Assembly (NCBI GenBank): GCA_903885665.1
Contig: CAISJL010000185.1
Span: forward strand, 24,686-88,685
DNA: 64,000 bases
Origin: an uncultured beta proteobacterium
GTDB lineage: Bacteria > Pseudomonadota > Gammaproteobacteria > Burkholderiales > SG8-41
Reading direction: 5' to 3'
Of the stretch, positions 34,899 through 44,687 are shown piece after piece. Position 1 is the first letter of the stretch; each line of letters begins with the position of its first letter. The position numbers and the translations under genes are program-made. The notes under the pieces were generated by a model that did no database searches, was not told the DNA's origin, and saw only the letters and a program-made list of their open reading frames with translations.

Positions 34899-35738
34899 AT
34901 GTTTACCAACAATAAAAACAGCATCTTTCCCGGGTTTGGCCTGTCCCTAGGCTACACGCTTGTGTATCTATCTATTATTGTTTTAGTACCTTTGTCTGCG
35001 GTTGTATTAAAAACGACCAGCCTGAGCCTGCCGAGTTTCATTGCGGCTGTCACTACACCCCGAGTTTTAGCCTCTTTTCAACTCAGTTTTGGGATGGCGC
35101 TATTGGCCGGCCTCATCAATTTATTTTTTGGCTTACTATTAGCGTGGGCGCTAGTTCGCTACACATTTTTTGGTAAAAATGTAGTCGATGCACTCATAGA
35201 CCTACCATTTGCCTTGCCAACTGCTGTGACCGGTATCGCACTTGCTGCGCTGTATTCCAAAAATGGTTGGATTGGCAAACAACTAGAGCCCTTAGGCATC
35301 AACATTGCCTTTACGCCTTGGGGAATTTTAGTCGCTTTAATTTTTATTGGATTACCTTTTGTAGTGCGCACTGTTCAACCGATTCTTGAGGAAATCGAAT
35401 TAGAGCTCGAGGAGGCTGCCGCCAGCCTAGGCGCGAGTCGCTGGCAATCCTTCACCAAAGTTGTCTTACCCATTTTATTACCCGCATTATTAACCGGGTT
35501 TGCACTGGCATTTGCCCGCGCTGTCGGTGAATACGGTTCAGTCATCTTCATCGCGGGTAACATTCCCATGGTCTCAGAGATTACCCCTTTAATCATTATC
35601 ACCAAATTAGAACAATATGACTATGCGGGTGCGACTGCAATTGCCTTAGTTATGCTAATTATTTCATTATTACTATTACTCGCCATTAACGGCCTACAAG
35701 CCTGGAGCGCCAAACAAACAGGGAGGACTCGCCAATGA
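34899..35738 (+). CDS. cysT: Sulfate ABC transporter permease CysT
   Basis: A 279-residue inner-membrane permease with about six helices and the binding-protein-dependent transport motif EEAAASLGASRWQSFTKVVLPILLPALLTG, which contacts CysA. The N-terminus PGFGLSLGYTLVYLSIIVLVPLSAVV is typical of CysT/CysU. It overlaps cysW by four bases (ATGA). It pairs with CysW to form the sulfate channel. Confidence 0.96.
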   Translation: MFTNNKNSIFPGFGLSLGYTLVYLSIIVLVPLSAVVLKTTSLSLPSFIAAVTTPRVLASFQLSFGMALLAGLINLFFGLLLAWALVRYTFFGKNVVDALIDLPFALPTAVTGIALAALYSKNGWIGKQLEPLGINIAFTPWGILVALIFIGLPFVVRTVQPILEEIELELEEAAASLGASRWQSFTKVVLPILLPALLTGFALAFARAVGEYGSVIFIAGNIPMVSEITPLIIITKLEQYDYAGATAIALVMLIISLLLLLAINGLQAWSAKQTGRTRQ

Positions 35739-36610
35739 GTTTGACCACTCGGTTTGAACGTAGCGCGGCAACCAGCGAACCTGCGCTCATTAAAGCCCTG
35801 ATTCTGTGTTTATCATTGAGCTTCTTTGGTGTGTTTTTACTGCTTCCTTTGTTATCTGTTTTTACAGAGGCCTTACACAAAGGTGTGATCTACTATTTCA
35901 ATGCAATTACAGAACCAGATACTTGGTCGGCTATGCAGCTAACCCTACTGGCAGCTGCGATTGCTGTCCCCCTCAATTTAATCTTTGGCGTAGCCGCCTC
36001 GTGGGCTATTACGAAATTTGACTTTGTCGGCAAGCATCTGCTGATTACCTTGATTGATTTACCATTTTCCGTATCTCCCGTCATTGCTGGCCTAATCTTT
36101 GTGCTGGTTTTTGGTGCGCAAGGTTGGTTTGGAAGCTGGTTCTTAGACAATGACTTGCAAATCATTTTTGCAGTCCCCGGCATTGTGCTAGCAACCATCT
36201 TTGTCACCTTTCCATTTGTAGCGCGTGAATTAATTCCATTAATGGAGGCGCAAGGTCGTGAGGAAGAGGAAGCTGCAGCCGTATTAGGCGCCAATGGTTG
36301 GCAGACTTTTTGGTATGTCACTCTGCCGAATATCAAATGGGGTCTGTTGTATGGCGTTATTCTTTGTAATGCACGTGCTATGGGTGAGTTTGGTGCGGTA
36401 TCTGTGGTCTCAGGACATATTCGCGGATACACCAACACCATTCCTCTGCAAGTTGAGATTCTATATAACGAATATAACTATGTTGCAGCTTTTGCAGTGG
36501 CCTCCTTATTAGCCTTGCTTGCACTGCTTACCTTAATCGCCAAAAGCTACGTTGAATGGCGCCTCAAAAAAGAAACCAATGCACCATCAGCGATCGAAGG
36601 CACAATATGA
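35735..36610 (+). CDS. cysW: Sulfate ABC transporter permease CysW
   Basis: A 291-residue permease with six predicted helices and the EAA-loop [32 protein letters not shown]. It has the CysW-typical [14 protein letters not shown] and a C-terminal [21 protein letters not shown] segment. It overlaps both cysT and cysA by four bases, so the importer is translated as a coupled unit. Confidence 0.96.
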   Translation: MSLTTRFERSAATSEPALIKALILCLSLSFFGVFLLLPLLSVFTEALHKGVIYYFNAITEPDTWSAMQLTLLAAAIAVPLNLIFGVAASWAITKFDFVGKHLLITLIDLPFSVSPVIAGLIFVLVFGAQGWFGSWFLDNDLQIIFAVPGIVLATIFVTFPFVARELIPLMEAQGREEEEAAAVLGANGWQTFWYVTLPNIKWGLLYGVILCNARAMGEFGAVSVVSGHIRGYTNTIPLQVEILYNEYNYVAAFAVASLLALLALLTLIAKSYVEWRLKKETNAPSAIEGTI

Positions 36611-37713
36611 GCATTACAGTCAAAAACATTCACAAAACATTTGGTCATTTTACTGCACTGAATAATGTGTCCTTAGACTTCCCATCTGGAGAATTGGTTG
36701 CACTGCTGGGTCCCTCCGGCTGCGGAAAAACTACACTACTGAGAATTATTGCTGGCTTAGAAACCCCCGATAGCGGCAGCATCATCCTCGATGATATTGA
36801 CACATCCAAGACTCCCATCAGAGAACGCTCTGTTGGATTTGTATTTCAGCACTACGCACTGTTTAAGCATATGACAGTGTTTGATAATGTGGCGTTTGGC
36901 CTGCAAGTTAAGCCACGCTCGTCACGCCCAAGTAAAGACGAAATTTCCGATAAAGTGCATAAATTACTATCACTGGTGCAACTAGACTGGCTACATGATC
37001 GCTTCCCTGCACAACTCTCCGGAGGTCAACGTCAACGCATTGCACTGGCTCGGGCTCTAGCAGTTGAACCTAAGGTTTTACTCTTAGACGAACCCTTTGG
37101 GGCTTTAGATGCCAAAGTACGAAAAGAGTTGCGCCGTTGGCTTAGAAAACTACACGACGAATTACATATCACCTCAATTTTTGTCACGCACGACCAAGAA
37201 GAAGCGTTAGAAGTCGCAGATCGAATTGTGCTGATGAATCAAGGCAATATAGAACAAATCGGTAGCCCAGACGAAGTCTATGATCACCCAGCAACACCGT
37301 TTGTCTATGGATTTCTAGGTAATGTCAATCTGTTCCATGGACGCGTGGATGGAGAAGGCATTCAAATTGGTAACGACAAGCTCAGCCATCAGCAATCTCA
37401 ATCTATCTCTCAAGGTGCCTCTGTGATCGCTTTTGCACGGCCCCATGAACTCAACATTGAAATCATTAACGAACTTGCAAATGATCACGCACGCGGTATC
37501 TCAGCAACTATAGATCGAATCCTATCCATTGGACCAAATGCAAAAATTGAATTATCGGCATCAAGCCTACCTGGCGATAAAAATTCCCGTCAATTCTACG
37601 AAGTAGAACTCCCCAGAGCTGAAGTCATTAGAAGACGGCTCGCAGAAGGTCAATTGGTGCGGATTGTTGCCTCTAAACTACGCGTTTTTGAGCAGCCTCA
37701 ACAGGCTCATTAA
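36607..37713 (+). CDS. cysA: Sulfate/thiosulfate import ATP-binding protein CysA
   Basis: A 368-residue ATPase with Walker [10 protein letters not shown], signature [16 protein letters not shown], Walker [13 protein letters not shown] and a C-terminal TOBE-like regulatory domain (about 235-365). [13 protein letters not shown] at 36607 is the natural start; the frame extends 17 codons further back into cysW. It powers sulfate import with CysT and CysW. Confidence 0.95.
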   Translation: MSITVKNIHKTFGHFTALNNVSLDFPSGELVALLGPSGCGKTTLLRIIAGLETPDSGSIILDDIDTSKTPIRERSVGFVFQHYALFKHMTVFDNVAFGLQVKPRSSRPSKDEISDKVHKLLSLVQLDWLHDRFPAQLSGGQRQRIALARALAVEPKVLLLDEPFGALDAKVRKELRRWLRKLHDELHITSIFVTHDQEEALEVADRIVLMNQGNIEQIGSPDEVYDHPATPFVYGFLGNVNLFHGRVDGEGIQIGNDKLSHQQSQSISQGASVIAFARPHELNIEIINELANDHARGISATIDRILSIGPNAKIELSASSLPGDKNSRQFYEVELPRAEVIRRRLAEGQLVRIVASKLRVFEQPQQAH

Positions 37714-37738
37714 AGTCATACTGGAAACCCAATACACC

Positions 37739-38680
37739 ATGAACTTTCAACAATTACGCATTATTCGCGAAACTTTTAGACACAACTTCAACCTAACAGA
37801 AGTAGGCAACGCTTTAGCCACTTCGCAATCTGGCGTTAGCAAGCATATTCTCGACCTTGAAGATGAACTAGGCATCGAGTTATTTGTACGTAAGGGCAAG
37901 CGCCTGCTAGCACTCACAGAGCCTGGCAAAGAATTACTGATCATTGCCGAGAGGATTTTATTAGATACAAAGAACATCAAACAATTAGGTGAGCAATATA
38001 GTCAAATTGATAAAGGCCAACTCACAATTGCAACCACTCATACTCAAGCCCGTTACGCCCTTCCCTGTGTAGTGGGCCAATTTAAACTACGGTTTCCAAA
38101 GGTGCATCTTGCACTACACCAAAGCAGTCCGATAGAGATTGTTGAAATGCTACTAGATGGGCGTGCGGATATTGGTATTGCCACAGAGGCACTGAATCAA
38201 CACTCTGAATTAATTACATTTCCTTACTACACTTGGCAGCACACCATTGTGGCACCCAAGGGGCATCCGCTCGAAGGTAGAGAAAATTTAACTCTAGAAG
38301 ATATTGCCGAATATCCTATCGTGACATACCACGAAGGCTTTACCGGTCGCAAATCTATTGATGCCACTTTTGCCAATGCCGGTATCACACCTGACATTGT
38401 GATGTCAGCGCTCGATGCAGACGTCATCAAAACTTATGTGGAGATTGGCCTAGGTATCGGCATTATTGCTTCTATGGCTTACCAGCCCGAAAGAGACACC
38501 AAACTCACAACACTCAACACCCAAAATCTATTTGACAGCAACACCACCCAGATCGCCTTGAGAAGAGGTTACTTTTTGCGCAGCTTTGCTTATCAGTTTT
38601 TAGAACTCTGCTCACCGCAGCTCAATGAGGCCAAAATAAGATCAGCACTGCATTCTGTAACTCCTGTTGATATTGATTAA
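37739..38680 (+). CDS. cysB: LysR-type regulator, CysB/Cbl group
   Basis: A 313-residue LysR-type protein. The N-terminal helix-turn-helix (MNFQQLRIIRETFRHNFNLTEVGNALATSQSGVSKHI) closely follows CysB and Cbl, and residues 90-300 form the periplasmic-binding-like effector domain. CysB proteins activate sulfate assimilation genes and respond to N-acetylserine or sulfate/APS. Its place between the transporter and reduction genes fits local control of the whole cluster. The start at 37739 lies 25 bases after the cysA stop. CysB and Cbl cannot be told apart here. Confidence 0.88.
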   Translation: MNFQQLRIIRETFRHNFNLTEVGNALATSQSGVSKHILDLEDELGIELFVRKGKRLLALTEPGKELLIIAERILLDTKNIKQLGEQYSQIDKGQLTIATTHTQARYALPCVVGQFKLRFPKVHLALHQSSPIEIVEMLLDGRADIGIATEALNQHSELITFPYYTWQHTIVAPKGHPLEGRENLTLEDIAEYPIVTYHEGFTGRKSIDATFANAGITPDIVMSALDADVIKTYVEIGLGIGIIASMAYQPERDTKLTTLNTQNLFDSNTTQIALRRGYFLRSFAYQFLELCSPQLNEAKIRSALHSVTPVDID

Positions 38681-38766
38681 TCTGGCGCGTAATGCATTTA
38701 AAACCAATGGCTGCACTTTCTTAATGACCGCACTATCTTTTTTAATAACAATTTAGAAGTTTTCCC

Positions 38767-39540
38767 ATGAGCAATATTCACACTACTATTCATCCGGATC
38801 GGCCTAGACTGTGGACAATACCTGAGCGTCAGATATCTGCACATGCGGTTGCTGCGAAATCAAACATTTTAACTCAACGTTTAATCGATATATCTGAGCG
38901 CTTTTTTGACATTCGCTTTGCTACCAGCCTAGCCGCTGAAGATATCGTACTCACCGATGCGATTACCAAAACAAATTCTAAAATTAAATTGTTTACTCTA
39001 GATACTGGTCGCCTGCATCCAGAAACGATCAATCTGGCAAAAACCGTATCTGATTTATACGACATCCACATTCAAACTGTCGCTCCGAGCGAGCGTGACA
39101 TTACAGCATTCATTGCCGAATATGGGATCAATGGTTTTTATGAGGGTGAGGCGCCCAAAAATGCGTGCTGTGCCGCACGTAAGATTAAACCACTCAATGC
39201 AGCTTTGCTAGGCGCAGACGCATGGCTAAGCGGTCAGCGGCGCGAACAATCCGCAACTCGCACTACAATTAATTTTGAAGAAGTTGACGCCACGAGGGGG
39301 ATTACAAAATTTAATCCCTTATTCGACTGGACTGAGATTGATCTCTGGAGCTACATCAAGCACCAGAACCTCCCGATACACCCTTTGCATTTTAAGGGCT
39401 ACCCCAGCATCGGATGCGAACCATGCACTCGCCCTGTCAGAGAAGGTGAGGACATACGCGCTGGACGCTGGTGGTGGTTGCACAGCAATAGCAAAGAGTG
39501 CGGCCTTCATGATAATCAATTACCCATTAGCAATGAATGA
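38767..39540 (+). CDS. cysH: Adenylylsulfate (APS) reductase, CysH family
   Basis: A 257-residue PAPS/APS reductase family protein. It has the [4Fe-4S] cysteines of the APS-specific type: Cys134-Cys135 (NACCAARK) and Cys217/Cys220 (GCEPCTRP). The catalytic Cys245 is in ECGLH near the C-terminus. It reduces APS directly to sulfite, without a CysC kinase, consistent with the absence of cysC here. It overlaps the cysD start. Confidence 0.94.
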   Translation: MSNIHTTIHPDRPRLWTIPERQISAHAVAAKSNILTQRLIDISERFFDIRFATSLAAEDIVLTDAITKTNSKIKLFTLDTGRLHPETINLAKTVSDLYDIHIQTVAPSERDITAFIAEYGINGFYEGEAPKNACCAARKIKPLNAALLGADAWLSGQRREQSATRTTINFEEVDATRGITKFNPLFDWTEIDLWSYIKHQNLPIHPLHFKGYPSIGCEPCTRPVREGEDIRAGRWWWLHSNSKECGLHDNQLPISNE

Positions 39541-40471
39541 TTTGAACATGCTTGAACAAACCCTATTAAATGACCACCTTGATGGACTTGAGTCTGAGTC
39601 AATTTACATTATTCGCGAAGTCGTATCACAATGTGCCAACCCTGCCATGCTGTTCTCTGGTGGCAAGGACTCGATTGTCATGTTTCATTTGGCACGCAAA
39701 GCCTTCCAGTTTGGTCAGCGCCCCATCAAACTACCCTTTCCAATTGTGCATATAGACACTGGCCACAACTACCCAGAAGTTATTCAGTTTCGAGACCAAG
39801 TGGTCAGAGAAACCGGGGTTAAATTAATTGTCGGCTTCGTTGAAGATTCGATTGCCAAAGGTTCTGTTAAATTACGTAAAGCAACCGACTCACGCAATGC
39901 TGACCAAGCCGTGACATTGCTAGAAACTATTGCCGACTACCAATTTGATGCGTTAATGGGTGGTGCGCGCCGCGACGAAGAAAAGGCCCGCGCAAAAGAA
40001 CGTATCTTTTCATTTCGAGATGAATTTGGTCAATGGGACCCTAAAGCGCAACGCCCAGAGCTTTGGAATCTGTACAACGCACGTATTTCCCAAGGCGAAA
40101 ATATGCGTGTATTCCCAATTTCTAACTGGACCGAATTAGACGTATGGCAATACATTGCACGTGAACAACTCGCACTGCCCAGGATTTATTACACACATAA
40201 ACGTGAGGTTGTGCGTAAAAATAACTTGCTCATTCCAGTAACCACGATTACACCCAAGGCCCCTAGCAATCTGAGCGAAGTGTTAGATGTTCGCTTTCGC
40301 ACAGTGGGTGATATTAGCTGCACTTGTCCTGTATTTAGCTTTGCTTCAACACCGCAAGACATTATTGCCGAGACTGCAATCACCGAAATTACCGAGCGCG
40401 GTGCTACGCGCATGGACGATCAAACCAATGAGGCTTCAATGGAGCGTCGCAAGAAAGAAGGTTACTTTTAA
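39533..40471 (+). CDS. cysD: Sulfate adenylyltransferase subunit 2 (CysD)
   Basis: 312 residues with the PP-loop motif LFSGGKDSIVM and the CysD motifs HIDTGHNYPEVI, GGARRDEEKARAKERIFSFRD, WDPKAQRPELWNLYN and C-terminal RKKEGYF. It forms APS from ATP and sulfate with CysN. The start ATG 39533-39535 overlaps the end of cysH by eight bases; the in-frame ATG at 39548 is an alternative. It shares one base with cysN (TAATG). Confidence 0.96.
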   Translation: MNDLNMLEQTLLNDHLDGLESESIYIIREVVSQCANPAMLFSGGKDSIVMFHLARKAFQFGQRPIKLPFPIVHIDTGHNYPEVIQFRDQVVRETGVKLIVGFVEDSIAKGSVKLRKATDSRNADQAVTLLETIADYQFDALMGGARRDEEKARAKERIFSFRDEFGQWDPKAQRPELWNLYNARISQGENMRVFPISNWTELDVWQYIAREQLALPRIYYTHKREVVRKNNLLIPVTTITPKAPSNLSEVLDVRFRTVGDISCTCPVFSFASTPQDIIAETAITEITERGATRMDDQTNEASMERRKKEGYF

Positions 40472-41799
40472 TGGATCACGCCACCTCCCGCAACGTTGTT
40501 CGCTTCATTACTGCCGGCAGTGTAGACGATGGCAAGAGCACCCTCATCGGACGCTTGCTCTACGACACCAAATCTATTTTAGTTGATCAACTAGAATCAC
40601 TCTCCAAAACGAAGCATGCCCGAGTGACCTCTGCCGACGCCGGATTTGATCTGGCTCTTCTCACAGATGGTCTAGAGGCCGAACGCGAACAAGGCATTAC
40701 CATTGATGTGGCTTACCGCTACTTTTCAACACCAACCCGTAAGTTCATCGTCGCTGATGCACCCGGTCATGAGCAATACACTCGCAATCTAGTCACCGGC
40801 GCCTCGCAATCTGATGTGGCAGTCATACTCGTAGATGCCAGTCGTGTGGCGTTGGGTACTAGCCCTGCCACCCTACTAGCGCAAACCAAACGTCATGCGG
40901 CAATAGTGCATTTATTAGGCTTGCGTCACGTCGTCTTTGCGGTTAATAAAATGGACTTATTTGAGTTTGAAGAGCAGCGATTTAATGCCATTGCAGCATC
41001 GATCAAAGATTTAGCACAAAAAATTGGCCTGACAAACCCAAGCATCATCCCAATATCCGCCTTGTTGGGGGCTAATGTAGTGAGCCCAAGCCATCAGACA
41101 CCTTGGTACAAAGGTCCTACCTTACTCGCGTGGCTTGAGGGTTTAGATACTCGCGCACTATCAGAGCAGCTTGGACTACGGATACCCATTCAATATGTTG
41201 CACGTCAAGACGGCAGTGCCTCTGATGATTTTCGGGGCTATCTTGGTCAAATTGAATCAGGGCGCCTGTACAAAGGCCAAAAAATCAAAGTATTACCTTG
41301 CCATGTTGAGGCGACTATCGGTCAGATCTACCTAGCTAATCACTCCCAAGGTGAACACTGCAATTCTACACAGTCTGCGCACACGGGTGATGCGGTAACG
41401 ATTCAACTCGTTGAAGATATCGACGTCTCCAGAGGCTCACTCTTTATTGATGCACAAGATGCCAATCCCCCAACACCAAGCAAACAAATTGTCGCTGATC
41501 TGTGCTGGTTAGATACGGAACCGCTTTCCCTTTGCCGCAAATATGCACTACGTCATACAACCAATACTGTAGCCGCAAAAATCAAAGGCGTTAAAAGGGT
41601 GTTGGATATTGAAACCTTATCGCACGGCACCGATATTCATGCTCTCAAAGCCAATGAAATTGGACGCGTTGAGTTAACCCTACAACAACCCATTGCCGCG
41701 GATACCTTTAATCAATCTTCGGGCACAGGCGCTTTTATTTTAATTGACGAGGCATCCAATCACACTGTCGCCGCCGGCTTGATTATTCAAGCACATTAA
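40471..41799 (+). CDS. cysN: Sulfate adenylyltransferase subunit 1 (CysN, GTPase)
   Basis: A 442-residue translation-factor-like GTPase with GSVDDGKSTLIGRLL (P-loop), DAPGHEQYTRN (G3) and NKMDLF (G4). Beta-barrel domains follow (about 225-440). Energy from GTP hydrolysis drives APS synthesis by CysD. It is slightly shorter than the Escherichia coli protein and has no fused CysC kinase domain. It is the last gene of the sulfur cluster; no sulfite reductase follows. Confidence 0.96.
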   Translation: MDHATSRNVVRFITAGSVDDGKSTLIGRLLYDTKSILVDQLESLSKTKHARVTSADAGFDLALLTDGLEAEREQGITIDVAYRYFSTPTRKFIVADAPGHEQYTRNLVTGASQSDVAVILVDASRVALGTSPATLLAQTKRHAAIVHLLGLRHVVFAVNKMDLFEFEEQRFNAIAASIKDLAQKIGLTNPSIIPISALLGANVVSPSHQTPWYKGPTLLAWLEGLDTRALSEQLGLRIPIQYVARQDGSASDDFRGYLGQIESGRLYKGQKIKVLPCHVEATIGQIYLANHSQGEHCNSTQSAHTGDAVTIQLVEDIDVSRGSLFIDAQDANPPTPSKQIVADLCWLDTEPLSLCRKYALRHTTNTVAAKIKGVKRVLDIETLSHGTDIHALKANEIGRVELTLQQPIAADTFNQSSGTGAFILIDEASNHTVAAGLIIQAH

Positions 41800-41986
41800 T
41801 CATTATTGCTGTTTGAATTTGATTAATTTTTTGGGGGTTGTTTTTGAAAAATTTTAAAACTCCAACCCAACCAGACATTCCCATAAAACCGCCTAACTAA
41901 GTGATTGATATTGCAGTTTTTTCCGCGTTCACACGTTCACATTAAATATTAAGAAATTAAAAATCAAGCGTTAATGCACATACCAT

Positions 41987-42064
41987 AAGTTAATACCCTG
42001 AGTTAATACCCTGAGTCAATACCTTGAGGCAACACCATGAGTCAATACCGTGGGTCTATCACTC
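41987..42064. repeat. 13-bp tandem repeat, about six units
   Basis: Units such as GAGTTAATACCCT, GAGTCAATACCTT, GAGGCAACACCAT and GAGTCAATACCGT follow each other without gaps between cysN and hemW. The remaining part of this ~280-base gap is AT-rich. An imperfect GGGTTG/CAACCC stem soon after the cysN stop is a weak terminator candidate. Confidence 0.85.
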
Positions 42065-42082
42065 AGGTCTATCCTCCCCAGG

Positions 42083-43279
42083 TCATTCCTCAGCCAAAAA
42101 CAGTTGCACCAAATCATTTAAAAAACGCTGCCCCAGTTGGGTCGGCACAATGCGCTGGTGGTGACGTTCAATAAAGCCACGCGTCTGCGCTTGCGAAAGC
42201 CCGTCGAGAATTTGCACCACGTTCAAACCGGTGCGCTCGGCAAACAATCCTAAGTCCCAACCTTGATTCAGGCGTAAGGCGTTCATCATAAACTCTCCCG
42301 GTAGCGCCTCGATTGCAATCGCTTGCGACTGGCTCACCACACTACCCCCCTGCTGTTGTCTCACATACGCACTGGGCTGACGCCCCTGAGAAGTCCTTAA
42401 TATTCTGTTTTTAAAGGATAATTTGCCGTGCGCGCCAGCGCCGATGCCCAGGTAATCTCCAAACATCCAGTAATTGAGATTGTGTTGGCATTGCGCTTGC
42501 GGACGGGCAAAGGCCGAGGTTTCGTAATGCACATAACCATCTTGGGCGAGGTCTGCCTCGATTGCCTCTTGCATATCGGCCGCGCAATCATCGTCGGGCA
42601 ATACCGGCGGATAGCGATGAAAATACGTATTTGGCTCTAGCGTTAAATGATAAGCACTCAAGTGCTCTGGTGCATAGCTGCGCGCGATCGCTATATCTTG
42701 CAAGGCTTGGGCTACGGTTTGTTGTGGTAAGCCATACATCACATCGAGATTCACACGATCAAAGTGCATCATCGCCAGCTCAATGGCCTGCCGCGCTTGG
42801 GTTGCATCATGAACACGACCTAAGGCCTTCAAGTGGTCGTCGTTAAAGCTCTGTATACCCAGCGATAAACGATTCACACCTGCTGCCCGATAACCTGCAA
42901 ACTTGACCGCCTCCGCGGTGCCAGGATTTGCCTCTAATGTCACCTCTGCCCCTGCAAGCAAGGGCAAGCGCGCCCGCACTCCCGCCAATAGTTGCGTAAT
43001 CGCCTCTACAGAAAACAAACTCGGTGTGCCGCCACCAATAAAAATGGTGTGCACGGGTCGTCCCCACACTTGCGGCAGATTCGCCTCTAGGTCGGCGAGT
43101 AGCGCGTTCACGTAAGCGGTCTCCGGTAAGGCTTCCCGTGCCACATGCGAATTAAAATCGCAATACGGGCATTTTTTAATACACCAGGGGAGATGAATAT
43201 ACAAAGACAAAGGTGGCAGCGCTGAGAATTCAACACTCGTCGCACTCTGAGCCGTCGCTACTAGAGGCTTGATATTCAC
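42083..43279 (-). CDS. hemW: Radical SAM heme chaperone HemW
   Basis: A 398-residue protein with the HemW form of the radical SAM motif: Cys33, Cys37 and Cys40 in WCIKKCPYCDFNSH. It also has FIGGGTPSLF, the NPGT segment and NRLSLGIQSF, plus a C-terminal HemN-like domain (EFMMNALRL). HemW delivers heme to membrane cytochromes and is not the coproporphyrinogen oxidase itself. It starts with GTG, overlapping the rdgB stop by four bases. Confidence 0.94.
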   Translation of the reverse strand: MNIKPLVATAQSATSVEFSALPPLSLYIHLPWCIKKCPYCDFNSHVAREALPETAYVNALLADLEANLPQVWGRPVHTIFIGGGTPSLFSVEAITQLLAGVRARLPLLAGAEVTLEANPGTAEAVKFAGYRAAGVNRLSLGIQSFNDDHLKALGRVHDATQARQAIELAMMHFDRVNLDVMYGLPQQTVAQALQDIAIARSYAPEHLSAYHLTLEPNTYFHRYPPVLPDDDCAADMQEAIEADLAQDGYVHYETSAFARPQAQCQHNLNYWMFGDYLGIGAGAHGKLSFKNRILRTSQGRQPSAYVRQQQGGSVVSQSQAIAIEALPGEFMMNALRLNQGWDLGLFAERTGLNVVQILDGLSQAQTRGFIERHHQRIVPTQLGQRFLNDLVQLFLAEE

Positions 43280-43914
43280 ACTGAACCCGTGCCCTGCAAA
43301 TAACCCCGCGCCACCAAACGACTAACCAACTGGGCCAGAGCTTGCGCTCTGTGACTATATTGATTTTTTTCAACGGCACTCAGTTCTGCAACTGTCCGCC
43401 CTAGCCCTTCAATCCAAAACAAAGGGTCGTAGCCAAACCCTGCAGTCCCTCGCCCCTGCACTAATATTTGTCCATGCCACTCGCCCTCTGCAATTACAGG
43501 CTGCGGATCATCGGCATGGCGAACCCACACCACCACGCAATAATAATGGGCTTGACGGTGTGTCATGCCCGCGAGCGCGTCTAGCAAATAGGCGTTATTG
43601 CGCTGATCTTGGGTCTGTCTGTCACTACCGGCCAGGGCTGGCGCATAACGGGCAGAATGCACGCCAGGCGCACCGCCTAGCGCTCCCACGCAAATTCCAG
43701 AATCATCGGCTAAGGCAGGCAAGCCCGTGGCCAGACTTGCTGCACGTGCTTTTGTGAGGGCATTTTCAACAAACGTAGCATAGGGTTCGTCAGCTTCAGC
43801 AACACCTAAGTGGGACTGCGGCACCAAGTCGATGGCATAAGGCGCTAACAGTTGGCGAATCTCCTTCAACTTACCTGGGTTATTAGAGGCAATCACCCAT
43901 CGCTGAGTTTCCAT
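43276..43914 (-). CDS. rdgB: dITP/XTP pyrophosphatase (RdgB/HAM1)
   Basis: A 212-residue enzyme with family motifs ASNNPGKLKEI, FVENALTKARAAS, ALADDSGICVGALGGAPGVHSARYA, GFGYDPLFW and SHRAQAL. It removes non-canonical purine nucleoside triphosphates (dITP, XTP) so they are not built into DNA or RNA. It lies one base after rph, and the rph-rdgB-hemW order is the usual betaproteobacterial one. Confidence 0.97.
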   Translation of the reverse strand: METQRWVIASNNPGKLKEIRQLLAPYAIDLVPQSHLGVAEADEPYATFVENALTKARAASLATGLPALADDSGICVGALGGAPGVHSARYAPALAGSDRQTQDQRNNAYLLDALAGMTHRQAHYYCVVVWVRHADDPQPVIAEGEWHGQILVQGRGTAGFGYDPLFWIEGLGRTVAELSAVEKNQYSHRAQALAQLVSRLVARGYLQGTGSV

Positions 43915-43915
43915 T

Positions 43916-44635
43916 CTAGGGCTGCGCTAAGGCTGCAGTCTGCGCCTCCATTAACTCGGTAATGCCGCGTTCTGCCAAATCAAGCATTTGCGCCATCTCG
44001 GCACGACTAAACGCCGCACCCTCAGCCGTGCCTTGCACCTCAATCATGCCGCCACCACTGGTCATCACCACATTCATATCGGTGTCACAGGCAGAGTCCT
44101 CTGCATAATCAAGGTCTAACACCGGCACACCTTGATAAATACCGACCGATATCGCTGCCACAGCTTGGCGCAAAGGATTTGCTGTTAAGGCTTGGCTTCG
44201 CAACAAACCCGCCACAGCGTCAGCCAACGCGACATAGGCGCCTGTAATGCTGGCGGTGCGGGTACCCCCGTCAGCTTGTAGCACGTCACAGTCCAAGTGG
44301 ATGGTGCGCGGTCCTAGTAGCTCGAGATCAACCACTGCACGCAGCGAGCGGCCGATTAAGCGTTGAATCTCTTGAGTGCGCCCCGATTGCTTGCCGCGCG
44401 CCGCCTCGCGATCTGAGCGGGTATGTGTAGAGCGCGGTAACATGCCATACTCAGCGGTTACCCAACCTTGGTTGGTACCTCGCAAGTGCAGCGGTTGACG
44501 TTCTAATACACTAGCGGTGCATAATACTTTGGTCGAGCCAAACTCGATTAATACTGCGCCTTCGGCATGGCAAGTAAAATGACGGGTCATCCGAATCGCT
44601 CGGAGTTCATGGGGTTGTCGTTGGCTGGGTCGCAC
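43916..44635 (-). CDS. rph: Ribonuclease PH
   Basis: A 239-residue phosphorolytic exoribonuclease that trims tRNA 3' ends. It has the opening [12 protein letters not shown], the phosphate-binding region [51 protein letters not shown] and DLDYAEDS. It starts with GTG at 44633-44635 and is transcribed away from yicC. Confidence 0.97.
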   Translation of the reverse strand: MRPSQRQPHELRAIRMTRHFTCHAEGAVLIEFGSTKVLCTASVLERQPLHLRGTNQGWVTAEYGMLPRSTHTRSDREAARGKQSGRTQEIQRLIGRSLRAVVDLELLGPRTIHLDCDVLQADGGTRTASITGAYVALADAVAGLLRSQALTANPLRQAVAAISVGIYQGVPVLDLDYAEDSACDTDMNVVMTSGGGMIEVQGTAEGAAFSRAEMAQMLDLAERGITELMEAQTAALAQP

Positions 44636-44687
44636 GATTTTCCTTCGTATGCTATGTTGCAGGGATTGACATTATAAGGTGCTAAAC

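Noticed and set aside
41987..42064. CRISPR-like array
   Set aside because: Units of 13 bp abut directly with no spacers, and no cas gene is present; a simple tandem repeat.
44666..44671. TTGACA as a -35 box for yicC
   Set aside because: A -10 at normal spacing would fall inside the yicC coding region.
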